51,922 bases of DNA from SAR202 cluster bacterium (GCA_009391605.1 VFGQ01000003.1:1-51922); one strand, 5' to 3'; shown: positions 8,811-17,342, counted from the stretch's first letter. Program-made: numbers and translations. The notes: a model not told the origin generated them from the letters alone.

Positions 8811-10061
8811 ATGAATAAACCATCTAAAATAAAAGCTTATGTTACTGGAATAGGAGTCATTTCTCCTTTAGGTGAAGATATTAAAACATATTGGTCTAAT
8901 CTTGTTTCAGGAAAATCTGGGATTGGGCAAATTACACTATGTGATCCAAGTGAGTTCCCCTCCAAAATTGCTGGTGAAGTCAAAACCTTTCAACCTGAAA
9001 ATTATATTGAGAAAAAAGAATTAAAAAGAATGGCACGATTTTCTCAAATGGCTGTCGCTGCCTCTGCGCTTGCAATTGAACATTCCAACCTGTCACTAAC
9101 AACAAAAGAAAAAGAATCTACAGCAGTAATAATTGGAAACGGAAATGGAGGATTTCCAGAACTTGAATATAATGCACGTTTACAAGTTACAAAAGGCGAG
9201 ATGAGAATAAGCCCATATTTTATTCCTATGATTCTTCCAAACATGGCTGCAGCAAATATTTCAAGAGTATTTGGATTTAAAGGATTTAGTTCAACTGTTG
9301 TCACTGCTTGTGCTGCTAGCACTCAATCAATAGGTGATGCAGCTCAACTTATTAATAACGGCCTTTGTGATGTAGTTTTGGCTGGAGGATGTGAAGCCGG
9401 GATAAGCAAACTTGGCCTAGGTGGGTTCAGTGCCTTAAGAGCCTTAAGCACAAATAATGATAATCCTAAAAAAGCTAGTCGCCCCTTTGATTTGCTAAGA
9501 GACGGCTTTGTTCCTGCTGAAGGTGCCGGAATGCTTATTTTAGAATCAGAAAAACACGCATTAAAAAGAAATGCTAATGTATTATGTGAAATAATTGGTA
9601 TGGGAGTTTCTTCTGATGCCTACCATCCAGTTCAACCTGATCCTAAAGGAACTGGGGCAATTTTAGCCATGAAAAGAGCTGTTAAAAATGCCAATATTAA
9701 TATCGAAGATATTGATTATATAAATGCTCACGGAACATCAACCCCTTTGAATGATATGTGTGAAACACATGCAATTAAAAAAACATTTAAAGAAAAAGCA
9801 TACGATATCCCTATTAGTTCAACTAAGTCTATGGTCGGACATGCATTAGGTGGCGCGGGTGCATTAGAAGCAATTGCAACTATATTGTCAATAATTAATC
9901 AAAAAGCCCACCCTACAATTAACCTTGAAAACCCTGACCCTGAATGTGATTTAAATTATATCCCCAATAAAGCACAAAATTTAATGATTAATTATGCAAT
10001 GTCAAACAATTTTGGTTTTGGGGGGCAAAATGCTAGTATTATTATTAAAAAGGCCAATTAA
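8811..10061 (+). CDS. fabF: Beta-ketoacyl-ACP synthase II
   Basis: The 416-residue thiolase-fold enzyme elongates fatty acids by condensing malonyl-ACP with acyl-ACP. The Cys-His-His catalytic triad of KAS I/II is present: C167 in TACAAST, H307 in NAHGTSTPLND and H344 in SMVGHALGGAGALEA. The GFGGQN glycine-rich loop is near the C terminus. FabF is separated here from other fatty-acid genes; no acpP or fabD is near. TATAAT at 8797-8802 ends 8 bases before the ATG and no Shine-Dalgarno is visible, so a leaderless transcript is possible. It overlaps pyrE convergently by 4 bases. Confidence 0.95.
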   Translation: MNKPSKIKAYVTGIGVISPLGEDIKTYWSNLVSGKSGIGQITLCDPSEFPSKIAGEVKTFQPENYIEKKELKRMARFSQMAVAASALAIEHSNLSLTTKEKESTAVIIGNGNGGFPELEYNARLQVTKGEMRISPYFIPMILPNMAAANISRVFGFKGFSSTVVTACAASTQSIGDAAQLINNGLCDVVLAGGCEAGISKLGLGGFSALRALSTNNDNPKKASRPFDLLRDGFVPAEGAGMLILESEKHALKRNANVLCEIIGMGVSSDAYHPVQPDPKGTGAILAMKRAVKNANINIEDIDYINAHGTSTPLNDMCETHAIKKTFKEKAYDIPISSTKSMVGHALGGAGALEAIATILSIINQKAHPTINLENPDPECDLNYIPNKAQNLMINYAMSNNFGFGGQNASIIIKKAN

Positions 10062-10615
10062 ATCCATGGAATTAATTTAAGGTTCTCTATTTTTAACAAC
10101 GAACTAAATTTATATCCGTATTTTTCAATATTTTCTTTTCCACCCTCACCTCTATCAACAACACAAATTATTCCAACAACCTTGCATCCGTGAGTTTCTA
10201 ATGCTTTTGCAGCCATTAAAACACTTTTTCCTGTAGTACATGTATCATCAATAATAATCACTTTATCTTCTTCTTTAAACAAGCCCTCAATTTGCTTTTC
10301 GGTTCCATGTTCTTTAGCTTCTTTTCTTACTATAGCGCCATGCAATTGGATATTATTTTCCATTGCTTTCACTAAAACTCCCCCTATTATCGGATCTGCT
10401 CCAAGCGTGGGGCCAGCCAAAACATTGGCTTTTCTGTTTTTAATTTCTTCTAAAATTTCTAAGGAAATGATTTCTAAACTTTCTGGAATTAAACTTATTA
10501 TTCTCCCGTCAAAATAAACATTGCTTTTTTTACCTGAAGAAAGTAAAAAATCCCCTGTTTTAAATGCCCCTGACATTTCAGCGATTTCAATAAGTCTATT
10601 TAATTTGTTTTTCAC
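10058..10615 (-). CDS. pyrE: Orotate phosphoribosyltransferase
   Basis: This 185-residue type I phosphoribosyltransferase converts orotate and PRPP to OMP in pyrimidine synthesis. The PRPP-binding loop VIIIDDTCTTGKS (about 118-130) is intact, and SGKKSNVYFDGR near residue 27 is the OPRTase substrate motif. Its start codon abuts the stop of nadD, so the obg-nadD-pyrE operon is translationally linked. It lies on the same strand as pyrG but about 10 kb away. No OMP decarboxylase is fused. Confidence 0.95.
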   Translation of the reverse strand: MKNKLNRLIEIAEMSGAFKTGDFLLSSGKKSNVYFDGRIISLIPESLEIISLEILEEIKNRKANVLAGPTLGADPIIGGVLVKAMENNIQLHGAIVRKEAKEHGTEKQIEGLFKEEDKVIIIDDTCTTGKSVLMAAKALETHGCKVVGIICVVDRGEGGKENIEKYGYKFSSLLKIENLKLIPWI

Positions 10616-11223
10616 TATATATAAATTCCATTTTTTAATATATAAGTATATACATTTTTATTTAAATATTCTTTTTGACTTTTATTTCTCTTAATTAAAT
10701 TTCTTATTGATGTAGATGAAGTTTTTTCATCTATGTTCTTCAAAAACTGCACTTGCGTTTTTGGATAAATTTTAAAAAGTTTATCCTTAACATTGTGATT
10801 CAATATATTATTCCTTGGGACGCAAACAATTTTTGAAGAACATAGAATATTAAGTGGCTTTTTCCATTTATCCATATTCATGGCAGAATCTACTCCCATA
10901 ATAAAATAAAAATCCGCATCTTTATTTTTATCTTTCAAATATTTTAATGTTTGATAAGAATACGATGGTGAATTTTTGCTGATTTCAACATTCACCAAAC
11001 AAACCTTTGCATAATTACTTAAAGCAATTTCAACCATTTTACGCCTTTGTTGTTTGCTTGCGATAACATTATTCTTTTTCATCCAGGGATCGCCTGAAAC
11101 AACAACATAAAGAACATCAAGGCCTAATTGATATATGCTTTCTTTAATAATTTTCAAATGGCCTTTGTGTATAGGATCAAAGGTCCCCCCATAAACACCA
11201 TGTTTTGAATTAATTCCACTCAA
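10615..11223 (-). CDS. nadD: Nicotinate-nucleotide adenylyltransferase
   Basis: The 202-residue nucleotidyltransferase joins nicotinate mononucleotide and ATP to give deamido-NAD. The family motif GGTFDPIHKGHL (about 12-23) and the C-terminal SSTSIRNLIKR are both present. WMKKNNVIASKQQRRKMVEIAL matches NadD rather than CoaD. The gene overlaps the end of obg by 14 bases and touches pyrE by one base. The obg-nadD pairing is common in bacteria and supports the call. Confidence 0.95.
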   Translation of the reverse strand: MSGINSKHGVYGGTFDPIHKGHLKIIKESIYQLGLDVLYVVVSGDPWMKKNNVIASKQQRRKMVEIALSNYAKVCLVNVEISKNSPSYSYQTLKYLKDKNKDADFYFIMGVDSAMNMDKWKKPLNILCSSKIVCVPRNNILNHNVKDKLFKIYPKTQVQFLKNIDEKTSSTSIRNLIKRNKSQKEYLNKNVYTYILKNGIYI

Positions 11224-12376
11224 GGGTTATGCTCCCTATTTTAACAATATCACCTTGTTTAACGCCCTTCATTAAAAGCGTTTTTGCAATTCCTTTTTGA
11301 TGCAACACTTTCATAAACTGAGCCATCACATCCCATTTATTTAAATTTACTTTTTCTGCTATTCTTATGATTTGAGGATGAATTATTTCAAATCCGTCCT
11401 TACCTTTAATTACATTTTCTATTTCTTCAGGGTTAATTTTTATAATATCTGCATCAATGTTTTCCGGGTTTAACTTTACATCCTCTAACAACACATTTTC
11501 TATTGTTTTTTTTATTAATAAAATTTCTTTAACGCTTGTTTGGGTTTGAGCTTCATCAGTATTATTATGAGATTTTATTATAACTAATGATTTATTTTTT
11601 AATAAATTTTGGTTATTGTCTTTTATTATTTCAATTGTATCATCCTCTTCTCCCTCACATAAAAAAACTATAACACGTGCTCTTTCTATATGTTTTAAAT
11701 ATTTGAGTCCTAAATTGTTTTTTTTATTTTCTATCCCAGGTATTTCAATTATTTTGTATTGCTTTTTAACTGTTTCTATAGTGCCAGTTTCAACTCCAAT
11801 TGTTGTGTAGGGATAAATATTAATTTTAGGCCGCGCGTTCGTTATTTTTGATAAAAAGGTAGATTTTCCAGAATTTGGTTTTCCCACAATGGCTACATCA
11901 GATAAAATTAAATAATTCATTTCTATTTCAAGTTCTTCTCCTTTTTCTCCTTTTTCTGCAAGCAGTGGATATTGAACTACGGAATTAGCTTTTCCAGAAT
12001 TTCCTTTTCCTCCCATTCCCCCTTTTGCTATAAGTTTTTTTTGATTATCTAAAATTTCAAATAATAATTTTTTTTCTTTATTTTCTATTTTTAATACTTT
12101 TGTACCGAATGGAACTGCAATATATTTATCTCTACCTTTTTTTCCTTTTTTATTACCTGAACTTCCTTCATAACCGTTGTTAGCATTTATATTTCTTATA
12201 TGATTATAATTAATTAAGGATGTCGTGTTTCTATCTCCAACAATATATATACTTCCTCCATTCCCACCATCACCACCATCAGGACCACCTCTAGGTATAA
12301 ATTTTTTACGTACTCCACTAATTGCTCCATCACCTCCAGAGCCAGCTAATATTAATAATTTAATTTTATCTTTCAT
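11210..12376 (-). CDS. obg: GTPase Obg/CgtA with degenerate G motifs
   Basis: The 388-residue protein has the glycine-rich Obg fold (about 1-155, with GGPDGGDGGNGGS), a G domain and a C-terminal OCT domain (about 325-388, ending VKIGSITLEW). Obg acts in 50S ribosome maturation and stress control. G1 is intact (GKPNSGKS, 165-172) and G2-like YPYTTIGVETG is present. G3 reads EIPGIE instead of DxPG, the usual GLGxxFLRH stretch is shortened, and no NKxD (G4) or SAK-type G5 motif is seen; VIIKSHNNTD sits where G4 should be. Nucleotide specificity may be altered. It is the first gene of an operon with nadD and pyrE, starting at the edge of the candidate origin. Confidence 0.9.
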   Translation of the reverse strand: MKDKIKLLILAGSGGDGAISGVRKKFIPRGGPDGGDGGNGGSIYIVGDRNTTSLINYNHIRNINANNGYEGSSGNKKGKKGRDKYIAVPFGTKVLKIENKEKKLLFEILDNQKKLIAKGGMGGKGNSGKANSVVQYPLLAEKGEKGEELEIEMNYLILSDVAIVGKPNSGKSTFLSKITNARPKINIYPYTTIGVETGTIETVKKQYKIIEIPGIENKKNNLGLKYLKHIERARVIVFLCEGEEDDTIEIIKDNNQNLLKNKSLVIIKSHNNTDEAQTQTSVKEILLIKKTIENVLLEDVKLNPENIDADIIKINPEEIENVIKGKDGFEIIHPQIIRIAEKVNLNKWDVMAQFMKVLHQKGIAKTLLMKGVKQGDIVKIGSITLEWN

Positions 12377-12559
12377 TATTTAAAAATAATAATAATCAAG
12401 TGTATAAGTTGAAATATATATATAATAACAGGGTTTATGTTAAAAATTTTATGTTTAATGTCTGTGGATAACATATATTTATATTGTTATTATTTTTATT
12501 AAAAAAAAACAAAATAAATATAAACAATAGTTATTAACATTTATATGTATAATTAAAGT
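12377..12559. other. Candidate replication origin (oriC) in divergent intergenic gap
   Basis: This very AT-rich 183-base gap separates obg (minus) from mscS (plus). It holds a perfect DnaA box in reverse orientation, TGTGGATAA at 12463-12471, and a weaker box-like TTATTAACA at 12531-12539. Strand composition switches here. To the left the plus strand is C-rich whichever way genes run (hand counts: 8161-8220 G4/C14; 10141-10200 G4/C21). Just to the right it is G-rich (12601-12660 G14/C4; 12781-12840 G17/C5). Leading strands are normally G-rich, so divergent forks from here fit. Only one perfect box is seen, and dnaA lies 8.7 kb away, so this stays a candidate. Confidence 0.55.
12463..12471 (-). 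promoter_or_regulatory. DnaA box (perfect 9-mer)
   Basis: The minus strand reads TTATCCACA, the consensus DnaA-binding 9-mer. It is intergenic and sits at the strand-composition switch. Confidence 0.6.
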
Positions 12560-13633
12560 ATGTCAAATTTCGGGTTTAATTCAGACTTAATAATTTCTCT
12601 TTTATTAGTTGTGGGATCTTTTGTATTAGCTTTAATCTTAGAGCTTGTAGGTGATTTTGTTTTTAAGGCTGGCAAAAACAAAAACGCAACTCTTTTATAC
12701 AGAATTGCTTATAACCTGAAAGGACCGTTGGTTGTCTTTTTTATTGTGTCTGGGTTTTTGTGGTCACTGTCTTTGTTGGATATTGTGGCTGGAGATTTGG
12801 TATTAGAAGGATCTGACAGGAAATGGTTAAACGATTCTTTGCTGATAACATGGGGTGTTTTGGTTATAGTAATTTTAACTATATCTTTTTCAAGAATAAC
12901 GAGTGTTTTTTTAGACTGGTATTCAAGGAAAATTTTAAAAAAAACAGCCACAGAATTAGATGACAAACTAGTTCCTCCTTTAAAAAGAATCTTACCAATA
13001 ATTATTTATCTCTTGGGAGCCCTTCAGTTACTTGGGTATTTTGGTTTTTCTATAAGTCCAATTTTGGCCGGACTAGGAATTGGCGGTATAGCAGTTGCTC
13101 TTGCTGTTCAGCCAACGCTTAGTAATTTTTTTGCAGGAACATATGTTTTAACAGAAGGAGCATTAAAAGAAGGAGACTTTATAGAAATAGAAGGAGGTAT
13201 TCAGGGATATGTTTCTTCTGTTGGATGGAGAAGTACAAAAATAAGAGACAGGTTTAATAACCTGGTGTTAATTCCAAATTCTAAAATGGCTGAAAGTGTA
13301 GTGACTAATTTTTATAGCCCGGAAACTGCAATAAATATATTAATAACTTCAGGCGTTGCTTATGAAGAAAACTTAGAAAATGTTGAAGTTACTGTAAAAG
13401 ATACTTTGCAACAACTGTTATCTGTTTCTGAAAATGTTGCTAATAATACGCAACCTCGGTTTGGTTTTTCAGAATTTGGTGATTCAAACATTAATTTTTG
13501 GATTTTTATGCAGGCTAAAGATTGGTCGGCTTCGTTTCAATTAAAAAGCGAAATTATCAAAGCTGTTCACAGCAGCTTTGATAAAAAAGGAATTACAATT
13601 AATTATCCTACCAGAAGGATAATTAAAGATTAA
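12560..13633 (+). CDS. Mechanosensitive ion channel, MscS family
   Basis: The 357-residue membrane protein has several hydrophobic segments in the first 150 residues. The MscS pore helix and beta domain follow from about 165 (ILAGLGIGGIAVALAVQPTL, a Gly/Ala-rich pore helix, then EGDFIEIEGGIQGYVSSVGWRSTKIRD). These channels open under membrane tension and release osmolytes. TATAAT at 12548-12553 ends 6 bases before the ATG with no Shine-Dalgarno, so the transcript may be leaderless. Stop and start overlap (TAATG) with the MFS gene downstream, indicating co-translation. Confidence 0.93.
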   Translation: MSNFGFNSDLIISLLLVVGSFVLALILELVGDFVFKAGKNKNATLLYRIAYNLKGPLVVFFIVSGFLWSLSLLDIVAGDLVLEGSDRKWLNDSLLITWGVLVIVILTISFSRITSVFLDWYSRKILKKTATELDDKLVPPLKRILPIIIYLLGALQLLGYFGFSISPILAGLGIGGIAVALAVQPTLSNFFAGTYVLTEGALKEGDFIEIEGGIQGYVSSVGWRSTKIRDRFNNLVLIPNSKMAESVVTNFYSPETAINILITSGVAYEENLENVEVTVKDTLQQLLSVSENVANNTQPRFGFSEFGDSNINFWIFMQAKDWSASFQLKSEIIKAVHSSFDKKGITINYPTRRIIKD

Positions 13634-14874
13634 TGAATTTCATTAATAATAATCTAAAGATTAATGTTTTTTTACCTTTTAAATATAGGGATTTTACTTA
13701 TTTATGGCTAGGGGGTGTTACTGCAGGGATAACCATGTCAATGAAAATGCTTATATCAACGCAATGGCTTTATGACGAAACAGGGTCTTCAATTATTGTT
13801 GGGTTACTTGGAATAGCTCAGTTAATTCAAATGCCCGTGGTGATTTATGGAGGAGTTATGGCAGATGTATCAGACAGAAAAAAACTTATGGTATATACTC
13901 AGTTAGTTTCTTTTTTGCTGTTATTATTTTTAGGAATTCTTGCACAAGGGGAAAGATTAATGCCATGGCATGTTTTTGGGGTAATTGTTATAACAGGAAT
14001 TACTAGCATGCTTGGAAATTCAAGCCGGCCTGCAATGCTTCCAAGGGTTATTCCAAAGCAATACATTACTGAGGCTATTGGCTTATCATCAGCTTCTTTT
14101 CAGGTTTCTTCTATAATATCCCCTTTAATATTTTGGAAATCATTTGAATATCTTGGCCCTGCAGGAGCTTTTTATATTGCGGCGAGTATTGCTTTTGTTA
14201 GTGTTTTTTCCCCACTTATGATTAATGCCAGCGGAGAATCTAAAGAAAGAAACAAAGAAAAGCCAATCAATTCTATTAAAGAAGGATATAAATTTATTTC
14301 TACTCATCCCATACTTCCTGGATTATATTTATTAGATATTTTTGTCACAATTGTTAGTTTTTATAGAAATTTGTTCCCAGTATTTTCTTCACAACTTTAT
14401 TCAAAAGGAGTTGAGGGAACAGGATTGTTAAATGCTTTTAATTCTATTGGAACAATTTTTGGCGCGAGTATAGTTATGTATACTTCTAAGTTAAAAAACA
14501 AAGGACAAATAGTGCTTGTTGCAACATTTGCATATTCTTTGTTTTTGATGCTTTTTGGTATAAATACAAGTTTATATATCGGCTTAGGATTAGTTGCTTT
14601 ATTAGGGCTTACGGATGGGATTTCTATGGTAATGAGGCAAGCAATAGTACAGCTAACTACGCCAGACAAATTATTGGGAAGGGCAAGCAGTGCTCATAGT
14701 TTTACAGCTATGGGAGCTAATCATATTGGTCATTTTGAAGTTGGATTGTTATCTGCCATAGTAGGGGCTGGGACAACAATGCTATTAGGTGGGATAATAG
14801 CAAGCGTTGTTACATTATTATTTTGGATATTTTATAGTTCGATAAGAAATTACAGATATGTTTCAGAGTTATAG
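13633..14874 (+). CDS. Major facilitator superfamily transporter
   Basis: This 413-residue polytopic protein shows a 12-segment MFS pattern. The loop between segments 2 and 3 reads GGVMADVSDRKKLM, the MFS motif A. It resembles the enterobactin-exporter/MFS_3 type (GNSSRPAMLPRVIPK), which covers drug and siderophore exporters, but substrate is unknown. The ATG overlaps the mscS stop by one base, and its 3' end overlaps the convergent acyl-CoA dehydrogenase by 6 bases. Confidence 0.85.
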   Translation: MNFINNNLKINVFLPFKYRDFTYLWLGGVTAGITMSMKMLISTQWLYDETGSSIIVGLLGIAQLIQMPVVIYGGVMADVSDRKKLMVYTQLVSFLLLLFLGILAQGERLMPWHVFGVIVITGITSMLGNSSRPAMLPRVIPKQYITEAIGLSSASFQVSSIISPLIFWKSFEYLGPAGAFYIAASIAFVSVFSPLMINASGESKERNKEKPINSIKEGYKFISTHPILPGLYLLDIFVTIVSFYRNLFPVFSSQLYSKGVEGTGLLNAFNSIGTIFGASIVMYTSKLKNKGQIVLVATFAYSLFLMLFGINTSLYIGLGLVALLGLTDGISMVMRQAIVQLTTPDKLLGRASSAHSFTAMGANHIGHFEVGLLSAIVGAGTTMLLGGIIASVVTLLFWIFYSSIRNYRYVSEL

Positions 14875-15993
14875 TTTTAATAAAGAAGCTAATTTATTTC
14901 TATGAAAATTAGCATCACCATAAGCAATTTCTGCAGCTTTTGCTCTTCTAGAATAAAGTTGTATCCAATGTTCTTTAGTAAATCCAATCCCTCCATGAAC
15001 TTGATGTGCAATTGCACATACTTTTGTATGTGAATCACTTGTCCAAGCTTTAGCCATTGATACCTCTTTGCTTGCATCTTGATTGTTTGAAAGTTTCCAT
15101 GCAGCTTCATATATCACAAACCTTGTTCCTTCGACTAAAGTAGCCATTTCTGAGCAGTGTCTTTGTATTTCTCCAAAAGTACCAATTGGGCGACCAAATT
15201 GTGTTCGCGTTTTAGCATATTCAACTGTTCCCTCTAATACTTTTTCTCCAGCGCCTAACATTTCACAAGATTTTCCAACTGCAGCCATATCAAATATTGT
15301 TTCTATTGTTTTCCATGCACTGTCTTTTGTTCCAATTAAATTTGATGAAGGTATTTGAACATTATCAAGATTGATAACAAATTGCTTGTCAGATGAAATC
15401 GTTGATAGTGGGGAAATTGTAATACCTTCACTTGAAGAAGGTATGATAAATAAAGAAATATCCTCATCATTATTTCCTGTTCTTGCTGTTACAAGTAGTA
15501 AATCAGCTATGTTTGCATTTGGTACAAACATTTTTGTTCCATTTAACTTATAAACATTATTATCTAAAGTGGCATTTGTTTGTATTGATAAAGGAGATAT
15601 TAAGTCATCTTCCTCATGAAAAGCTAATGTAATAATTGATTCACCAGAAATCACTTTGGGAAGAAGTTCTTCTTTTTGTTTTTCATTACCACTTACAAAT
15701 ATAGGCATTCCTCCTAGGAGAACGGCTCCAAAAAGAGGCTCAGGTAACAATACCCTTCCAGCTTCTTCTAGCAGAATACAAAATTCTAAAAAAGAGAGCC
15801 CAAAACCGCCGTATTTTTCGGGAAAAGGAATGCCAAGCCATCCTTGATTAACTATCTTTTCCCAAAGTTGTTTGTTATAACCTTCGTTATCTGTTTCCAT
15901 TTCACGAACATGCGTTTCGGGGCATTCACTTGTAAAGAAATCTTTTGCTGTATTTCTTAACATTTGTTGTGTTTCATTTAAACTTAAATCCAT
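14869..15993 (-). CDS. Acyl-CoA dehydrogenase, putative partner subunit lacking the C-terminal FAD motif
   Basis: The 374-residue protein has the three-part acyl-CoA dehydrogenase fold: N-terminal helices (NETQQMLRNTAKDFF), a middle beta domain, and a C-terminal helical domain with ARTRTQFGRPIGTFGEIQ. That motif supplies FAD-pyrophosphate contacts across the dimer. The C-terminal end (EIAYGDANFHRNKL) lacks the GTxxIQR motif. The adjacent paralogue upstream shows the reverse pattern. This fits alpha2-beta2 acyl-CoA dehydrogenases known from actinobacterial steroid catabolism, where one FAD site is built from two different subunits. The acyl-CoA substrate is unknown. The gene starts 9 bases after its partner ends. 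Confidence 0.85.
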   Translation of the reverse strand: MDLSLNETQQMLRNTAKDFFTSECPETHVREMETDNEGYNKQLWEKIVNQGWLGIPFPEKYGGFGLSFLEFCILLEEAGRVLLPEPLFGAVLLGGMPIFVSGNEKQKEELLPKVISGESIITLAFHEEDDLISPLSIQTNATLDNNVYKLNGTKMFVPNANIADLLLVTARTGNNDEDISLFIIPSSSEGITISPLSTISSDKQFVINLDNVQIPSSNLIGTKDSAWKTIETIFDMAAVGKSCEMLGAGEKVLEGTVEYAKTRTQFGRPIGTFGEIQRHCSEMATLVEGTRFVIYEAAWKLSNNQDASKEVSMAKAWTSDSHTKVCAIAHQVHGGIGFTKEHWIQLYSRRAKAAEIAYGDANFHRNKLASLLKL

Positions 15994-16002
15994 AATTTAC
16001 TC

Positions 16003-17196
16003 CTATGGTTTAGGTAAACCTAATCCTCTTGTTGCTATAATTCCTCTTTGAATTTCTGATGTTCCTGCTGCTATTGTTGCTGAAACTGTTGAAAGATATT
16101 CTTGTTCTATTTTACCTTTTAGTTTATTGTGTTTTGAGTTTGGCCCAAGCTGGCTATATAAACCAAGAATTTTCATACCCAAATCAGCTACTTTTTGTTC
16201 AAGTACAGTGCCAAACAATTTTGACATTGAAGATTCTTTGTTTGGGACTTCTCCTTTGCTTTGCATATCTGCAATTTTATATGACATCCCTCTTGAAACA
16301 TTAATTTCTGTATATAGTTCAGTAATTTCTTTTTTGATATTAGGGTCTTCCGATATTATTTCCCCCCCACGTTTATTTGTTTTGGCGAATTCAATAAGTT
16401 CTTCTAATAAGCTCAAGCAGCGTGAAGAATATTCAACTCCCGATCTTTCAAAATCTAATAAAGTAGCTCCTACATACCATCCTCTGTCGAGCTCCCCAAC
16501 AAGGTTTTTTTTGGGAACTCTTACATTGTCAAATGTGACCATGTTGAAATTATGTCTTCCGGCCATATCAATTATTGGGTTAACTTGGATTCCGTTAGAT
16601 TTCATGTCATCAATAAGGAGAAAACTTATCCCTCTGTGTTTTGGTGCATCAGGATTGGTTCTTACTAATATAAACATTTTATCTGCTCTGTGTGCGGATG
16701 AAGTCCAAACTTTTGTGCCATTTATTACAAAATCATCCCCATCTTCAACTGCTCTTGTTTGCAATGAAGCTAAATCAGATCCTGATTCGGGCTCTGAATA
16801 TCCTTGGCACCATTGGACTTTACCTGCAGCAATGTCTGGTAAATAGTCAGTTTTTTGTTCTTCAGTTCCATGTATCATTAATGTTGGAGCTAACATTCTA
16901 ATACCAAAACCGTCTCTTCCTGGAGCTCTTGCAAGAGTCATTTCTTCGGCAAAAATTACTTGTTTCATCATAGAAGCATTTTGCCCTCCGTATTCTTTTG
17001 GCCAAGCCATTGTTAGCCAGCCTTTTTTAGCTAATTTTTCTCTCATTTCTAAAGTGAATCCCCATTCATCTTCGTTAGCACCTTCTTCTAGGTTGTTGCC
17101 TGCAACCCCATCCCAGTTTTTTGGAAGTTCATTTTTTAAAAATTCTTTGACTTCTTGCCTGAAATCATCTTCTTCTTTAGTAAATGCAAATCTCAT
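16003..17196 (-). CDS. Acyl-CoA dehydrogenase, putative partner subunit with GTSEIQR motif
   Basis: The 397-residue flavoenzyme begins MRFAFTKEEDDFRQEVKEFL and contains the central WCQGYSEPESGSDLASL flavin-domain signature and TKVWTSSAHRAD. Near the C terminus it carries AAGTSEIQRGIIATRGLGLP, the FAD-adenine contact motif, with Ala where many family members have the catalytic Glu of EGT. It lacks the RxQFGxPI motif of its 374-residue neighbour. This complementary loss suggests a heterotetramer. It heads a two-gene minus-strand operon; an AGGAT-like Shine-Dalgarno precedes the ATG. It is divergent from the serine hydrolase gene across a gap holding a palindrome. Confidence 0.87.
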   Translation of the reverse strand: MRFAFTKEEDDFRQEVKEFLKNELPKNWDGVAGNNLEEGANEDEWGFTLEMREKLAKKGWLTMAWPKEYGGQNASMMKQVIFAEEMTLARAPGRDGFGIRMLAPTLMIHGTEEQKTDYLPDIAAGKVQWCQGYSEPESGSDLASLQTRAVEDGDDFVINGTKVWTSSAHRADKMFILVRTNPDAPKHRGISFLLIDDMKSNGIQVNPIIDMAGRHNFNMVTFDNVRVPKKNLVGELDRGWYVGATLLDFERSGVEYSSRCLSLLEELIEFAKTNKRGGEIISEDPNIKKEITELYTEINVSRGMSYKIADMQSKGEVPNKESSMSKLFGTVLEQKVADLGMKILGLYSQLGPNSKHNKLKGKIEQEYLSTVSATIAAGTSEIQRGIIATRGLGLPKP

Positions 17197-17261
17197 AATA
17201 TCCTCTAGTTTTGATTTATTAGGTTGAACTTTAAAAATTCTAATGCGGAATCACATCATAT

Positions 17262-17286
17262 GTCAAACCTTCTTATGAAGTTTGAC
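17262..17286. promoter_or_regulatory. Palindromic operator candidate
   Basis: GTCAAAC (17262-17268) and GTTTGAC (17280-17286) flank CTTCTTATGAA, itself partly symmetric (TTC/GAA). The near-palindrome lies in the 146-base gap between the divergent acyl-CoA dehydrogenase operon and the serine hydrolase gene and is not followed by a T-run. That is the layout expected of a dimeric-regulator operator. No regulator gene is adjacent. Confidence 0.45.
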
Positions 17287-17342
17287 CAATAATTATAAAA
17301 GGATTAAACTCCAAGCTATAAAAATTATTATAAGAGGAAAAT

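Noticed and set aside
16127..16846. 239-residue open frame antisense to the 397-residue acyl-CoA dehydrogenase
   Set aside because: It mirrors a strongly conserved gene on the other strand, has Ser/Pro/Leu-rich composition typical of antisense frames, and no ribosome site or recognisable fold.
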